This document shows positions 25,575 to 35,172 of a stretch of 50,082 nt of DNA, in pieces. Source of the stretch: an uncultured Colwellia sp. Its GTDB lineage: Bacteria; Pseudomonadota; Gammaproteobacteria; Enterobacterales; Alteromonadaceae. Position numbers and translations under genes: made by a program. Every line of letters begins with the position of its first letter. Position 1 is the stretch's first letter. The stretch covers positions 1 to 50,082 of the forward strand of contig CAJXUN010000032.1 of the NCBI GenBank assembly GCA_913061475.1, in the 5' to 3' direction. The notes under the pieces were generated by a model, which saw only the letters and a list, made by a program, of their open reading frames with translations, did not search any database and was not told the origin of the DNA.

Positions 25575-26824
25575 ATTTCTGCCAAAACATTTAAACGACG
25601 AACACTTTTTTCAACATAAGGATTTTTTTCGTCCCATGCATAACCCGCTAAAATCGAGCTGATCATACGTCGCACGGCATCATCATGCTGATCATGATAA
25701 ACCACATTTTGGAAGCTTTCGTCATACCAAGCTTCAACAAAACACCTAAACGTATCAACACCAAACTTTAATGGCTTGGCATACTCATTTTCCCAGTCGA
25801 CACGATTGCCTTGCAACTGTTTTTTAACCAAAGGTGCGGCCAAAGAAGCTGACTTCATCGCGATGGTGACACCCGATGAAAACACCGGATCTAAAAACTC
25901 ACCGGCATTACCCAATAAAGCAAAATTTTCACCCCAAAGCTTGGTAACATCGGCAGAATACCCTTTGATGCTTCGCGCTTCTCCAATAGGCGTTGAATTT
26001 TTCATTAAGCGCTGTAAATTTGGATCTTGATTTATAAAGTCCATCAAAGTGTCAATTTGCGGTAATGATGCATTAAAACGTTCAGGCAAGCCAACCACAC
26101 CGATACTGGCACTACCATCTGAAAATGGGATCAGCCAATACCACACATCGCTATAGTTCGGGTTAACGGTGATCAAAATTTTATCCCGATCAAAATCAGG
26201 ACAATCGATACCATCTTTAAAGTGACTAAAGTAGCTATGTCTAACCGGAAATTCAGACGGCAGCTCCAGTTTGAGCAATTTCGGTAATACGCGACCAAAG
26301 CCACTACCATCAAGTAAAAATTTTGCCTGTACTTGATAAGCAACACCATCATCATCTGAAACCTCAAGGCAAACCTCAGGTTGCAGAGTAAGTACTGCAT
26401 CTACCTGATGGCCATAACGAATATCAACCTGCTTTTTTTCGGTTTCATCAGCCAGTAATTTATCGAATATCGCTCTTTTCACCTGATAAGTAGTACCTCT
26501 ACCGGCACTAAATTTTTCAGTAAAATCAAATGATGAGTTTTTACCGCGCTTGTGAAATGCTGCACCATTTTTAAATTGAAAGCCATACTCTTGGGCATAA
26601 CGATCTAACGCTTGCTCAAGACCCGCTTCTTTTAAAAACTCCATACACTGGGGTAATAAACTTTCACCGATTGAAAAACGTGGAAAATGCTGTTTTTCTA
26701 AAATCAACACTGACAGGCCATCGGCAACTAATAATGAGGCAGCAACACTCCCTGAAGGTCCAGCTCCAATAATAACCACATCGTATTTTTGCTTCACTTG
26801 TTGTACAGCAGGCTTACTATTCAT
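25559..26824 (-). CDS. FAD-dependent oxidoreductase of the tryptophan-halogenase-like family
   Basis: A 421-residue flavoprotein with the FAD-binding GIGAGPSG-type loop (VVIIGAGPSGSVAASLL, about 17-33), the LLDGSGFGRVL segment and the later GNAGEFLDPVFSSGVTIAM, all of the PHBH/tryptophan-halogenase-like fold. Relatives are common in aryl polyene and flexirubin clusters. Without the WxWxIP motif of true flavin halogenases, oxidation, hydroxylation or desaturation of the aryl head group or lipid is more likely than halogenation. It sits tightly between apeM and apeN. The substrate is unknown. Confidence 0.75.
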   Translation of the reverse strand: MNSKPAVQQVKQKYDVVIIGAGPSGSVAASLLVADGLSVLILEKQHFPRFSIGESLLPQCMEFLKEAGLEQALDRYAQEYGFQFKNGAAFHKRGKNSSFDFTEKFSAGRGTTYQVKRAIFDKLLADETEKKQVDIRYGHQVDAVLTLQPEVCLEVSDDDGVAYQVQAKFLLDGSGFGRVLPKLLKLELPSEFPVRHSYFSHFKDGIDCPDFDRDKILITVNPNYSDVWYWLIPFSDGSASIGVVGLPERFNASLPQIDTLMDFINQDPNLQRLMKNSTPIGEARSIKGYSADVTKLWGENFALLGNAGEFLDPVFSSGVTIAMKSASLAAPLVKKQLQGNRVDWENEYAKPLKFGVDTFRCFVEAWYDESFQNVVYHDQHDDAVRRMISSILAGYAWDEKNPYVEKSVRRLNVLAEICQPG

Positions 26825-29118
26825 GAACGTCCCATTTCACTTAAATTTATGTTTTTGGCAGAAATAGGCGCTAAAATAAAAATACTGACAATGCCTATCA
26901 TCACAGTTAAACCAAAACTACTCACCGCAGGAGTAGCACTAAAAACCAGAATACCGAACACTGCTGCAGATGATAAAGCAGACAGACTAATAGCTAAAAA
27001 CGTTTTCACTTGTAGTCCATGCTCTTGATAAAAAATAACGTAATCAATAGCTAAAGCAATAATAAGCAACACAGCAAGTAAATTAAATATATTTAAATGG
27101 CTAGAGAATAACTGACTAAGCGTTAGGGCGAGTAATGCACTGCCTATGGTTGCAATAGCTGATAATGCTCCTGCTTTTAGACCATACTTAGCAAATAAAA
27201 TAACCACCACAGCAACAAGTGCACTCGCTAACAGCCACAAAATTTCTTGTCGATATTGGCCAAGTGCATCGCTTACATCACTCGCGGTATCATATAAAGA
27301 CACGTGCGGGTTTTCAGCTAACCACAATAAATTATCCGCTGACAATGGCACTTGAGAAAACTCTAGCCATGACGCATATTCCAGACCATTTTCCGTATCA
27401 TAGTAAGCAGTATAAGACTGGGCAATTTCGGCCAAAGGGCCTTGCAAGAAATTCTGAAATGTTAACGGTTTAAAGGCGTTTATTGGGTCGTTCAAACCAC
27501 TGAGCGCTAATACCGCTTGAAAATTTCCTTGTTGGTCAGCCTTTGCTAATAAAGCATAATGCTGTTGTTGACGTTTAATGGAAGGTAAAAGTTTATTGAT
27601 ACCTTTCACCCTAATGTCGGCCTGGCTAGCTAACACTTGGTCAATCACTTGTTCTTGAAATTCCAACATTTCCTGTGCTGTTTTTGCTCTAATAATCAAA
27701 CGTTGTGAGTTTTGATAACTGAGTGCTTTAGCAACATTAACTTCTTGATCAATAAGCCACTTGGGGCTGGAATTAAGCAAACGTACGTCATCGTTAAACT
27801 TAATAGGTGCCAATACCGTGAGTAATATGAGAGCCAAGGTGAGTAACGCAATAGCAGCCTTTTTATGATTAAAGACCTTACTAAATAACGTAATACCTTG
27901 CTGGCTAAAAGTGAGAGAAAAAGGCGAGCAGGTTATTTTGCTAAAGCCCTTTAACTGTGGCAATAAAAACAACACAGTAATTAATGCACCTAATAGGCCG
28001 AATATCATAAATACCGCGACTTGACTCAACAAAGATAACGGGGAAAAAACCAGAATAAAATAGCCAATAGCGGTGGTAATAAAGCCAAGTACTAAGGGTT
28101 TGGTTAGTGGATGTCCTTCATGCTCTTGCTGGTGTTTTCTTTGCCTATCAGCATACACCAAGGCATGAAAACAATAATCTATGACCACACCAATTAAGGT
28201 AATGGCAAAGACCAAGGTTAATAAATGTAAGCTTTGAAAAAATAACAATATGGCGATAAAGCCATAGGCACAAGCAATTGACAATACCAATAGCGCACTG
28301 AGCAGGGGCAACATGGAACGAAACGCGCTCCAAATTAGCAACAGCACGGCAACAAGAGATAAAACCCCAAAAGTGGATATTTCAGCTTTCGCTTGGCTAG
28401 TCGATTCAGCGGTATGAAAAAGTATACCCGAGTAAATTAATTCAACTTGTTCTGCAGCGCGAATGTCGTTAAACAACTGCTGTAATTTTGCCGAAATATC
28501 GACGCTAGTATTAAGATCTAAGCCATCAAGCGTTACTTGTAAGCGGCTGAGCAAGTAGCGTTGTCCTTGCACATTAACAAACGCCACACCTTGGTCAAAC
28601 TCAACGTCCGCTAAGTTAGATAGTGCTACTTGTAAATAGTCGGCTAAATTTAATCTCGGCGCTGTTGCTATGGTTTCGCTAACAAAAGGGTTTGCAACTT
28701 GTATAATTTGCTTTGTTGCTAGTTGCGCTAAAGCTTGGCTATTATCAAGATGTTCAAGATACGAAGACGTTAAGAAATTATGTCGAAAAGGACTATAAAA
28801 CTCAGCAATATCCGTTAAAGAGGGTTCCGTAAGCGGCGCGATACTAACGTTAGCAACATCATGCACTTTCACCGCTAAAGCATCATGAGCCTTCAGTGCA
28901 TTGTCTCCAGCAATTAGTACTATCAACTGCTGGCTTTTACGCTTAAATAGCGCATGTTCTGCGGCACTAAAATCTTGCTGTTGTGCTGAATGCGGCAATA
29001 TCGATAGCAAATTGCTTTCAATGCGCCACTGACCAAAAAACAGTAAGTAGCCTCCCAACAAAAATACTGCGAGTAATTGCAACCAATATAGCTTTTTCAA
29101 TTTATTGAAGTCGCGCAC
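26821..29118 (-). CDS. apeM: ApeM-like MMPL/RND-family exporter
   Basis: A 765-residue membrane protein with the RND/MMPL layout: a first TM helix near 12-30, a large periplasmic domain, a bundle of TM helices (about 235-390), a second TM helix near 415-440, a second periplasmic domain and a final bundle (about 635-750). The ITLIGVVIDYCFHALVYADR and LLIIALAIDYVIFYQEHG segments carry the conserved Asp in TM helices that relays protons. In aryl polyene clusters this predicted transporter moves the lipid-linked product to the outer membrane. It overlaps apeL (17 bases) and the FAD gene (4 bases). Confidence 0.88.
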   Translation of the reverse strand: MRDFNKLKKLYWLQLLAVFLLGGYLLFFGQWRIESNLLSILPHSAQQQDFSAAEHALFKRKSQQLIVLIAGDNALKAHDALAVKVHDVANVSIAPLTEPSLTDIAEFYSPFRHNFLTSSYLEHLDNSQALAQLATKQIIQVANPFVSETIATAPRLNLADYLQVALSNLADVEFDQGVAFVNVQGQRYLLSRLQVTLDGLDLNTSVDISAKLQQLFNDIRAAEQVELIYSGILFHTAESTSQAKAEISTFGVLSLVAVLLLIWSAFRSMLPLLSALLVLSIACAYGFIAILLFFQSLHLLTLVFAITLIGVVIDYCFHALVYADRQRKHQQEHEGHPLTKPLVLGFITTAIGYFILVFSPLSLLSQVAVFMIFGLLGALITVLFLLPQLKGFSKITCSPFSLTFSQQGITLFSKVFNHKKAAIALLTLALILLTVLAPIKFNDDVRLLNSSPKWLIDQEVNVAKALSYQNSQRLIIRAKTAQEMLEFQEQVIDQVLASQADIRVKGINKLLPSIKRQQQHYALLAKADQQGNFQAVLALSGLNDPINAFKPLTFQNFLQGPLAEIAQSYTAYYDTENGLEYASWLEFSQVPLSADNLLWLAENPHVSLYDTASDVSDALGQYRQEILWLLASALVAVVVILFAKYGLKAGALSAIATIGSALLALTLSQLFSSHLNIFNLLAVLLIIALAIDYVIFYQEHGLQVKTFLAISLSALSSAAVFGILVFSATPAVSSFGLTVMIGIVSIFILAPISAKNINLSEMGRS

Positions 29119-29740
29119 GCACAGCCTCTGGCAACATCGTCATCGGAGTTAGTTGTAAAGTAATCTCGGTACGATTACCACTATGCTCATGCAGAATAAT
29201 ATGATTAATATCGTTCAGGTTTTGTTGATTTTTTTCTGGAGTATCAATATGGCATAACTGCACATTATCGATAATTTTCGCTAATTGAGTCAATTTAGGC
29301 GTTAAACTCAAGCAATGGTCAATCGCGCTAGCGTTGATTGTAAAATTTTTGGCTAATTTTTCACTATCGCCTGACATGATGTCTAATAGCACCTGACTGA
29401 TAGCGCTAGCGCTTTTAATTTCTTGGCTATCACCGTTATCATTTTCAGTAAACAGTCCCGATTTTTTCAGTAGCAACGCTGAATATATCGGTTGCTCAGT
29501 TTGCCACAACAAACCAATGCTAACATCAAAGTAGAGTTCACCTTGCGACTTAATAGGGTGTTTTAACACCTTAAAATACTTGCGCTGAACAAAGCTACCC
29601 GACGCAATAGGTACGGCGCTTAAGGCAAGTATTTTTGACTGCTCATGCTGATGACTTTCAGCAAAAGCACCAGCGCTAAAGCATATAGCCACCATAAGTA
29701 GCATCACAGCAATAGCGTTAATACGCTCTAGGTGTATCAT
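29102..29740 (-). CDS. apeL: ApeL-like periplasmic carrier (LolA-type)
   Basis: About 212 residues from the chosen ATG at 29740, giving a signal peptide ending near AGAFAES; another in-frame start at 29752 or further is possible. The mature domain has the LolA-like pattern of a half-open beta-barrel (FVQRKYFKVLKHPIKSQGELYFD), typical of lipoprotein carriers. It is the ApeL position, and probably shuttles the polyene lipid through the periplasm between ApeM and the outer membrane. The start overlaps the end of apeK by 23 bases. Confidence 0.75.
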   Translation of the reverse strand: MIHLERINAIAVMLLMVAICFSAGAFAESHQHEQSKILALSAVPIASGSFVQRKYFKVLKHPIKSQGELYFDVSIGLLWQTEQPIYSALLLKKSGLFTENDNGDSQEIKSASAISQVLLDIMSGDSEKLAKNFTINASAIDHCLSLTPKLTQLAKIIDNVQLCHIDTPEKNQQNLNDINHIILHEHSGNRTEITLQLTPMTMLPEAVRARLQ

Positions 29741-30170
29741 GACTACTCGCATTAAAATTATTGATTTTATCAAGTAAAATGGCCGGTGAAACATACTGCA
29801 TTTCCTTACTCGACAAATCTACCGCCACTTGTACCGTATAACCTTTAGTCAGCTTCTTACCTGTTGCAGCACAACAAATAATGTAATTGATTTTCAATCT
29901 TGACTCATATTCAACTAATTCAGCCGTAATGATAATTTTTTGCGTAAATACCGCTGAACCAATATATTTAGTGCGCATATCAACAATCGGCCACATGTAG
30001 CCAGAAGCTTGCATATCAAGGTAATCGTAGGATATTTTACGCAATAGCTCACAACGAGCTACCTCAAAATAGCGGGCATAATTACCATGCCAAACCACCT
30101 GCATCGGGTCGCAATCATGAAAGGGTACATCAATGATAACCTGAGCCGATAAAAACACCGATTTACTCAT
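29718..30170 (-). CDS. apeK: ApeK-like acyl thioesterase (4HBT hotdog)
   Basis: A 150-residue hotdog thioesterase. The active-site segment DVPFHDCDPMQVVWHGNYARYFEVAR (HDCDP with the following VVWHGNY) is the 4-hydroxybenzoyl-CoA thioesterase signature, with the catalytic Asp in DCDP. The start is ATG at 30170, with GGAG just upstream; an in-frame start 10 codons earlier is less likely. In aryl polyene clusters this enzyme releases or edits acyl intermediates. It overlaps the ammonia-lyase end by 8 bases. Confidence 0.85.
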   Translation of the reverse strand: MSKSVFLSAQVIIDVPFHDCDPMQVVWHGNYARYFEVARCELLRKISYDYLDMQASGYMWPIVDMRTKYIGSAVFTQKIIITAELVEYESRLKINYIICCAATGKKLTKGYTVQVAVDLSSKEMQYVSPAILLDKINNFNASSHDTPRAY

Positions 30171-31710
30171 ATAAGCTCCAGCGTTGGGTTTGAATAGCAT
30201 CTACGGTAAAGCGCAATAGTTTATCGAGTGGTCGATCATCTAATAAAGGTTCGAAAAACTGGCAAATATCGTCGTACATTGCCATAACAGGTGCGGGTAA
30301 AGTGTCATGCTCAAGTTCATTATTAGCAATACGAATACGAACTCCCTGAACAGCTGCTAACAATGTACTAGCAAGCACTTGTTCGGTTAATTGTAGTACT
30401 CGCATCGCATCACGAGCAGCTATAGTTCCCATACTCACTTTATCTTGATTGTGACATTCAGTTGAACGCGAAAAAACACTGGCCGGCATGGTATGTTTCA
30501 AGGCTTCAGCAGTATAGGCTGAAGCGCCAATTTGTACGGCTTTGAAACCATGATTGATGTAACGACGCTCACCTTCACTCATCGATAAATTCGACGGTAA
30601 GCCATTGTTATAACGGGTATCAACCAAAGATGCTATTTGTCGATCGGCTAAATCAGCTAAATTAGCCACCGCGGGCTTCATAGAATCCATTACCATAGCA
30701 ATATGACCACCATAAAAGTGGCCACCATGTAAAACATGTTCACCGGGGCCATCAATAATAGGATTATCATTAGCTGAATTCAGTTCGTTCTCAATCATTT
30801 GACGAAACCAAGGTAAGGAGTCTTGTAAAACACCAATAACATGAGGCGCACAACGAATAGAGTACCTATCTTGCAAGCGATCAGCATTACGCGGATGATC
30901 AACATGATTCAGGTCGTTACGGATCCAAGTGGCTATTTGTTGTTGACCAGCATGAGGTTTAACCGAGAATAAAATCTCATCAAAGTGATGACTATTTCCT
31001 TTCAAGGCCAAACTTGCTAGCGCGGTAATTCGTGCCGATAGCTTAGCTAAATACTGAGAGCGATCAAAAGCTAAACAAGCAATAGCGGTCATTACTGCCG
31101 TGCCATTCATAATCGCTAAGCCTTCTTTAGGTCTAAGTACGATAGGCTTTAAACCTAAGCGATTCATTACTTCAAGGCTATTGTGTATTTCACCTTGATA
31201 ATAAACGTCACGTTCACCTACCAAAGCACCAGCAACATAAGATAAAGGGGTTAAATCGCCACTAGCGCCGACGGAACCCTCTTGTGGAATAACCGGCACA
31301 ATGTCGTGTTGCAAAAAGGCTTTTAAAAGCTCGAGTAACGGCCAGCTAACACCCGAATAACCTTGAGATAAAGAGGTTAAACGCGTCGCTAAAATGGCGC
31401 GCCCTTCAAAAGAGCTAAACATTTCACCCAGTCCACAGCCGTGAAATCGTGTCAGGTGTAAAGGTAATTCAGGCACTAAACTCAAAGGAACATTAACTGT
31501 AACAGAATCACCATAGCCGGTTGTTACGCCATATATAACACCGTCTTCTTGTAACAAGGTATCAAGAAATTTAATCGCAGAATCTATTTTATGGGTAAAA
31601 TCAACGGACTGACTTAACTCAGCATTAAGCTCTTTTTTTGCAATACCGACAATATTTTCTATTTTAACTCGTGCTTCACCGAATTTAATGGCGTTTTGAC
31701 TATTAGGCAC
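30163..31710 (-). CDS. Aromatic amino acid ammonia-lyase (HAL/PAL/TAL family)
   Basis: A 515-residue MIO-enzyme. The cofactor-forming Ala-Ser-Gly triad is at 149-151 in GSVGASGDLTPLSYV, the catalytic Tyr60 lies in YGVTTGYGDS, and the NSANDNPI segment is present. The residue at the selectivity site is His90 (TRFHGCG), as in histidine and tyrosine ammonia-lyases rather than phenylalanine enzymes. In an aryl polyene operon the expected role is supplying the aromatic starter acid (for example coumarate from tyrosine). Histidine ammonia-lyase for histidine degradation is unlikely, because no hut genes are near. The substrate is inferred. Confidence 0.87.
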   Translation of the reverse strand: MPNSQNAIKFGEARVKIENIVGIAKKELNAELSQSVDFTHKIDSAIKFLDTLLQEDGVIYGVTTGYGDSVTVNVPLSLVPELPLHLTRFHGCGLGEMFSSFEGRAILATRLTSLSQGYSGVSWPLLELLKAFLQHDIVPVIPQEGSVGASGDLTPLSYVAGALVGERDVYYQGEIHNSLEVMNRLGLKPIVLRPKEGLAIMNGTAVMTAIACLAFDRSQYLAKLSARITALASLALKGNSHHFDEILFSVKPHAGQQQIATWIRNDLNHVDHPRNADRLQDRYSIRCAPHVIGVLQDSLPWFRQMIENELNSANDNPIIDGPGEHVLHGGHFYGGHIAMVMDSMKPAVANLADLADRQIASLVDTRYNNGLPSNLSMSEGERRYINHGFKAVQIGASAYTAEALKHTMPASVFSRSTECHNQDKVSMGTIAARDAMRVLQLTEQVLASTLLAAVQGVRIRIANNELEHDTLPAPVMAMYDDICQFFEPLLDDRPLDKLLRFTVDAIQTQRWSLYE

Positions 31711-31724
31711 TGATGTTACTCCAA

Positions 31725-32693
31725 TTATTCATTTGTTGAGTTAGGACTTTTTTCTTCACGTATAACATTTTGATCATTTTGCCAAAAGTCGAAAAAGTTA
31801 AACCACTGATATGGATACGCTAAACAATAATGCTCTAAGCGTTGCGCATATTTATTAACCACCGCAGTAAGTGATGCTTGTCGATTTTTACGAGAAAACT
31901 TTAAACTATCGGCAACATGCTCAAAAATAATCCGATAGTTGTTGTTTTCTTTTAAACAGAATAAAAAATATACCGGACAATCTAAAATAGCTGCCAAAAT
32001 AAAAGCACCTTGTGAAAAAGCCGCTGGCTCACCTAAAAATGGGCTGTAAATAACTCGTCCTTGTGAGGTTACACTGGTGCGATCGCCGGCTATCACTAAA
32101 ATTTCACCGTTATCAATGCGTTCTTTAATTAAAATCGCCAAGTCTGCACCAACATGAGTTGCTTGAATCAAGTCAACATTCGAATCGGCATTAATTTTTT
32201 TCATCACTTTGTTGAATTCAACCGCATGGTGCGTAAATACTAATACATTGATACGGGTTTGATAACGACCATGGCCCAGTGCTCGACATACTTCTAAGTT
32301 ACCAAGGTGAGAGCCAATAAAAACCGCACCTTGTTGTTTTTCTTGTAATTCTATAATTGGATGACCTTCACTATAAATTACACGGTCAGGCGTAATACGC
32401 CCCATCCAAGCATCTATTTTATCGAAAGCACTTTGAGCAAAACTATAAAAATGCACAATGCCGATGCGGTGGGTAAAGGTTTGAGATGACTTTTTAACGG
32501 CAAATATCCGTTGCCAATATTCCTTAGAGGCTTGCTTACTTGCGCCGCCCGTAAAATATAAATAAACCACCACCGGGTAGAGAAAAAACGACAATATTTT
32601 GCGACCAAATAATCGGTAAACAAATAACAATATTTGTATGCCGAGATACGTGCCACGCTCTTGGATTTTAGACCAATGTTTAGTGTCTGCCAT
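31725..32693 (-). CDS. LpxL/HtrB-like lipid acyltransferase of the aryl polyene cluster
   Basis: A 322-residue membrane-associated acyltransferase. An N-terminal hydrophobic helix (about 20-50) leads into the family domain. The HxxxxE-type active site is GSHLGNLEVCR, and the later AGDRTSVTSQGRVIYSPFLGEPAAFSQGA block is typical of lauroyl/myristoyl (LpxL-like) acyltransferases. In this cluster it probably attaches the polyene to a lipid anchor. In some aryl polyene systems a glycosyltransferase and such an acyltransferase are one fused protein, as I recall; here they are two neighbours 4 bases apart. Confidence 0.82.
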   Translation of the reverse strand: MADTKHWSKIQERGTYLGIQILLFVYRLFGRKILSFFLYPVVVYLYFTGGASKQASKEYWQRIFAVKKSSQTFTHRIGIVHFYSFAQSAFDKIDAWMGRITPDRVIYSEGHPIIELQEKQQGAVFIGSHLGNLEVCRALGHGRYQTRINVLVFTHHAVEFNKVMKKINADSNVDLIQATHVGADLAILIKERIDNGEILVIAGDRTSVTSQGRVIYSPFLGEPAAFSQGAFILAAILDCPVYFLFCLKENNNYRIIFEHVADSLKFSRKNRQASLTAVVNKYAQRLEHYCLAYPYQWFNFFDFWQNDQNVIREEKSPNSTNE

Positions 32694-32697
32694 TGCG

Positions 32698-33429
32698 TTA
32701 ATTCAACTTTCTTAGCAGTAAACTAGGTATGCGTATTAACATGCCAAAAAATAACCGTGTATGCATCCAAGAAATTAGTAAATTATCTTCTAACGCTCTA
32801 AAATGTGACACACCATGCTCAGGGTAATCCACTGCCGTATCTATAAATCGAAGTTCAATATTGCGCCAAAAAAGCCTCACCATAACTTCAATATCAAAAT
32901 CCATGCGCTTACCAAGCTTTTGCTGCTGTATCAATTCCACACTAGCCGCTAAGGGGTAAACACGATAACCACACATGGTATCTTTAATTTTAAATGATAA
33001 GGTTTCAATCCAGACCCAAAAGTGAGTGATATTACGCGCGTAATATCGATGTTTAGGGATCGAGTCATCGTAAATAGGTTTGCCACTGATCAGTGCTTGG
33101 GGATGATTTTTTGATTCTGTAAGCAATTTTTCAACATCATTTAAATCATGTTGTCCATCAGCATCAACTTGTAAGGCATGGCTATAACCTCGTGCAAATG
33201 CCGCAGATAAAGCTGTTTGTACGGCACCACCTTTGCCTTGATTAATTTGATGTTCGATCACACTTAAACTGGCGTGTTTAGCCGCTAAATCACGAAAAAT
33301 CTGTGTCGCCTGTTCATGGCTAGCATCGTTAACCATAATGATCGGCAAATCAAACTGCGTCAACGTCGCGATTAATTCATCTAATAATATCGTATGATTA
33401 AAGTTAGGAATAACAATGCAATAACTCAC
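32698..33429 (-). CDS. apeJ: Family 2 glycosyltransferase of the aryl polyene cluster
   Basis: A 243-residue GT-A fold glycosyltransferase. The start YCIVIPNFNHTILLDELI and the metal-binding ADGQHDLNDV motif (about residues 90-99) are characteristic of GT2 enzymes, and there is a polyprenyl-phosphate-like TMCGYRVYPL segment. In aryl polyene clusters this enzyme adds a sugar, linking the polyene to its membrane anchor. It overlaps apeI by 4 bases. The symbol follows gene order and might also be used for a fused GT-acyltransferase. Confidence 0.82.
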   Translation of the reverse strand: MSYCIVIPNFNHTILLDELIATLTQFDLPIIMVNDASHEQATQIFRDLAAKHASLSVIEHQINQGKGGAVQTALSAAFARGYSHALQVDADGQHDLNDVEKLLTESKNHPQALISGKPIYDDSIPKHRYYARNITHFWVWIETLSFKIKDTMCGYRVYPLAASVELIQQQKLGKRMDFDIEVMVRLFWRNIELRFIDTAVDYPEHGVSHFRALEDNLLISWMHTRLFFGMLIRIPSLLLRKLN

Positions 33430-33827
33430 GCAGTTTCCTCAAAAACAATTCTGCCTGAGGCGTGTTGACCTTTATCAGAAGCATAGGAAAATAGTACTTT
33501 ATTGTTGGTTTTTCTGCTTAGGGTTAAATTGAGCTTTTGTCCTGGAATAATAACCACTTGAAACTTCATCACTTCAATATTTTGCACTTCTAATTCGGTG
33601 AGAGAAAAGTATTTTTTCGCATACTCAACAGCCCAGTGTAACTGCACAACACCGGCTAAGATAGGCGCACCAGGGAAATGTCCGTTAAAGTAATCTAAAT
33701 CCTTCGGGATCAATAACTGTAATGCAATTTGGTTTTCATCAATATTATCTGCTAATACTTCAGGCCAAATTTTTACTAAATCGTTATGGGTGCGCACAAC
33801 ATTAGTCAAACAACTTCTCCAAATCAC
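33426..33827 (-). CDS. apeI: Aryl polyene 3-hydroxyacyl dehydratase ApeI (hotdog)
   Basis: A short hotdog protein of about 133 residues. GHFPGAPILAGVVQLHWAVEYA is the FabA/FabZ-type signature with the active His in HFPG. It forms the dehydratase with ApeP in this pathway. The start is uncertain: GTG at 33827 is the longest reading, but TTG at 33809 and GTG at 33797 are also possible, and GGAG in apeH fits the later ones. The gene overlaps apeH and the glycosyltransferase. Confidence 0.83.
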   Translation of the reverse strand: MIWRSCLTNVVRTHNDLVKIWPEVLADNIDENQIALQLLIPKDLDYFNGHFPGAPILAGVVQLHWAVEYAKKYFSLTELEVQNIEVMKFQVVIIPGQKLNLTLSRKTNNKVLFSYASDKGQHASGRIVFEETA

Positions 33828-35172
33828 TTAATACCAGTTTCCCTTGCGAATTATACGGGAATTCAGTCAAATATCGCCATTTTTTTGGTAAACAAATGCG
33901 TTCAATATCACTCAGGAGATGTCGCTTTAAAGCATTGCTAAAAGCGAGCTTGCCATGCTCAAGCAAACTTTGTTGACCATTGGTTGTTAATACCAACACT
34001 GCCGTTAATATTTTTCGTGCACTGTGAGTGCGATTAGTCATCACAATGATGCGGGCTTCGGCGACCCAGTCATGCAAAACTAACTGTCGTTCAATTTGAT
34101 TAAGGTTAACTCTTTTTTCTTCAATTTTAACCGTTCTGTCGATGCGGCCTTTTAACAGAAAGCGTCTGGCATCAAGCAGCTCGACGTTATCGTCAGTTAA
34201 ATAAGGCTGTTCTGTAACATAGGGCGAGAATATCACTAAGCGTTGACTATCAGCCGATGTTTGTAGCTTGATGTTAGCAAACGCCTGCCAAGGTTCATCA
34301 ATTGAGCTTTGACCACGACGCCATGCGATACCGCCAGTTTCAGTGCTACCATAAACTTCTGTCGGTGCAATATTCATTTGCTGTAACAAAGCTTGACTGG
34401 TCGCTAAAGACAACAAGCCGCCGGAACTAAAAATACCAATAAAATTTTGCGAGTAAGGCACTAGAACATTATCAAGTGCCAACCTTTGCAAGTGTGCCGG
34501 GCTTGAAACCAGTACGCTATTGACTGTTTCTGATCGTTTAACCTCCGCTAATTCATCCAATGTGCGGCCAATATGTTCAGGATATTCAAAGGTTTGATTA
34601 ACAATCGTTTTACCTAACAGTAATGGGACTAATACTTTAAATAACAAGCCATAAATATGCTGATGGGATACCGTGCTCACAATGATATTACTTGCCTGAT
34701 ACAGCGCAGAGAATTCACTTTTTAAGGCCGCGATTTCTAAACTTAATTGCTGACAATTTTTATCAATCGCTTTCGCTTGTCCGGTTGAACCTGAAGTATA
34801 AAAGGTAATTTCGCCAACAAATAACGCAAAAAATTGCTCTCGTGTTAAACCATGATCGGCAATCACTTTACGCTCATCGCTCGACTGGGTTATTTGCGAC
34901 TTGTCTGTTAATGCAATGCTACCTGCGGTTGCATCACATTGTGACGCCAGCTGATGTAGAGTACCCGATTGCGCATTTGGCGGCAGTAAAACATGCCTGT
35001 TTTCAAAAATAAGCGCAAATAGCCAAACTGAAAATTGATAACTGTCGGCATTAAAAAGCAAAACTCTTTTAGCGTCTGTTTGCTTAACAGCTACCTGGGC
35101 TTGTGTAACATCTTGGCAAAATTGTTTAAAAGTAATGTGATGTCCATCACGATAAAAGCAAATATCACTCAT
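33802..35172 (-). CDS. apeH: Aryl acid AMP-ligase ApeH
   Basis: A 456-residue adenylation-domain enzyme of the ANL superfamily. The phosphate-binding motif TFYTSGSTGQAKAI is at about 124-137, EVYGSTETGGIAWRRG is the A5 block and GRIDRTVKIEEKRVNL is the A8 segment. In aryl polyene systems it activates an aryl carboxylic acid (4-hydroxybenzoic type or cinnamic type) and loads it on an ACP (ApeE or ApeF). It overlaps apeG by 8 bases. Confidence 0.88.
   Translation of the reverse strand: MSDICFYRDGHHITFKQFCQDVTQAQVAVKQTDAKRVLLFNADSYQFSVWLFALIFENRHVLLPPNAQSGTLHQLASQCDATAGSIALTDKSQITQSSDERKVIADHGLTREQFFALFVGEITFYTSGSTGQAKAIDKNCQQLSLEIAALKSEFSALYQASNIIVSTVSHQHIYGLLFKVLVPLLLGKTIVNQTFEYPEHIGRTLDELAEVKRSETVNSVLVSSPAHLQRLALDNVLVPYSQNFIGIFSSGGLLSLATSQALLQQMNIAPTEVYGSTETGGIAWRRGQSSIDEPWQAFANIKLQTSADSQRLVIFSPYVTEQPYLTDDNVELLDARRFLLKGRIDRTVKIEEKRVNLNQIERQLVLHDWVAEARIIVMTNRTHSARKILTAVLVLTTNGQQSLLEHGKLAFSNALKRHLLSDIERICLPKKWRYLTEFPYNSQGKLVLSDLEKLFD

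Noticed and set aside
25559-26824. Flavin-dependent tryptophan halogenase
   Set aside because: The fold fits, but no WxWxIP motif of halogenases is visible; an oxidoreductase role is safer.
30163-31710. Histidine ammonia-lyase of the hut pathway
   Set aside because: No hut genes are near and the gene is embedded in the aryl polyene operon, so aromatic starter supply is more likely.
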